Origin: Gammaproteobacteria bacterium
GTDB taxonomy: Bacteria > Pseudomonadota > Gammaproteobacteria > Pseudomonadales > Azotimanducaceae_A
DNA: 6,164 nucleotides
NCBI GenBank assembly: GCA_028819775.1
Contig: JAPPKV010000416.1
Coordinates: 1-6,164, forward strand
Direction of reading: 5' to 3'
Part shown: in pieces, positions 5,918-6,164 of the stretch
How the letters are laid out: each line of letters opens with the position of its first letter
Numbering within the stretch: the first letter of the stretch is position 1
The notes under the pieces: model-generated
Database searches by the model: none
Told to the model about the DNA's origin: nothing
Seen by the model: the letters and a program-made list of their open reading frames with translations, nothing else
Translations under genes and position numbers: made by a program

Positions 5918-6164
5918 ATGGCCGAAGTCACGTCCATTCGCGAGACATTGAAGTCCCTTGCCGGGCGCACCGAAGCGCTACGGGGGTATCTTTGACTACG
6001 CCACGAAGCGGGAACGCCTAGAGGAGGTCGAGCGCGAACTCTCGGACCCGGAACTTTGGAACGAGCCGGACCGCGCCCAGGCCTTAGGAAGGGAGCAATC
6101 CTCCCTGCAGATCGTGGTTGACGGGCTCGAACATCTGGGAACGACGCTCTCCGACCTGTCCGAG
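5918..6164 (+). CDS. prfB: Peptide chain release factor 2, with programmed +1 frameshift (3' end outside window)
   Basis: RF2 recognises UAA and UGA in the ribosomal A site and triggers peptide release. Reading from the ATG at 5918 gives MAEVTSIRETLKSLAGRTEA then LRGYL (25 codons), and then an in-frame TGA at 5993-5995. Shifting +1 at the CTT codon continues from GAC at 5994 as DYATKRERLEEVEREL, DPELWNEPDRAQALG and on to the window end (57 more codons, open). This matches the E. coli RF2 layout: 25 codons, LRGYL, UGA, then DYDAKKERLEEV and WNEPERAQALG. The feature is therefore one gene in two frames, not a broken gene. Low RF2 lets the ribosome pause at UGA and shift, so the protein controls its own level. 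The visible part is the N-terminal helical domain; the SPF and GGQ motifs lie beyond the window. The start has no strong Shine-Dalgarno (GAG 4 nt upstream). In gammaproteobacteria lysS often follows. Confidence 0.95.
5981..5996 (+). promoter_or_regulatory. prfB programmed +1 frameshift site
   Basis: The site reads CGG GGG TAT CTT TGA C. GGGGG (5982-5986) is the internal Shine-Dalgarno-like element, three bases before the slippery CTT (5990-5992); TGA (5993-5995) is followed by C, the weakest termination context. It differs from the E. coli site (AGG GGG TAT CTT TGA C) in one base, A to C at 5981. The peptidyl tRNA on CTT re-pairs on TTT, and decoding resumes at GAC. Confidence 0.95.

Noticed and set aside
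5993..5995. prfB as a pseudogene because of the in-frame TGA
   Set aside because: The TGA sits exactly in the conserved frameshift site, and the +1 frame continues with intact RF2 sequence.
5785..6021. Open frame overlapping the prfB start
   Set aside because: It lies in a different frame from both RF2 segments and has no similarity to known families; the RF2 reading explains the region.

Overview
This is a GC-rich bacterial chromosomal window with six protein-coding genes, two of them cut by the window edges. RecJ matches the gammaproteobacterial form nearly block for block. RecJ followed by RF2 (prfB) with its programmed frameshift, and a homoserine dehydrogenase nearby, is an arrangement I know from Gammaproteobacteria. 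The most likely source is a GC-rich, possibly uncultured, gammaproteobacterium. No database search was possible, so this placement is an inference.

Layout. (1) 1-620, plus: the C-terminal half of homoserine dehydrogenase (hom) with its ACT regulatory domain. (2) 3864-622, minus: a likely three-gene transcription unit of a secreted TlpA-like thioredoxin, a mandelate-racemase-type enolase superfamily enzyme (probable sugar-acid dehydratase) and pyruvate kinase (pyk). Pyk runs tail-to-tail into hom with one base between the stop codons, and a 6-bp hairpin sits on the junction. (3) 3941-5677, plus: recJ, the single-strand 5'-3' exonuclease, with only TTG start candidates. (4) 5918 to the window end, plus: the start of prfB, interrupted by an in-frame UGA at codon 26 inside a near-perfect +1 frameshift site (CGG GGG TAT CTT TGA C).

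How the genes relate. The hom, recJ and prfB genes are core functions: threonine/methionine branch-point biosynthesis, DNA repair and translation termination. The minus-strand unit looks like a metabolic insertion between them. A sugar-acid dehydratase would feed 2-keto-3-deoxy acids toward pyruvate, and pyk 12 bp downstream works at the PEP/pyruvate node, so co-expression is plausible. The role of the thioredoxin in that unit is not evident. Its promoter (TTGACG, 17 bp, TACGGT) puts the predicted transcription start on the ATG, which suggests a leaderless mRNA.

I saw no mobile element, CRISPR array, tRNA or rRNA, and no clearly novel system. The strongest special feature is the RF2 autoregulatory frameshift. 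Secondary points of interest are the unusual active site of the dehydratase-like enzyme, its pairing with pyk, and the signals at gene junctions.
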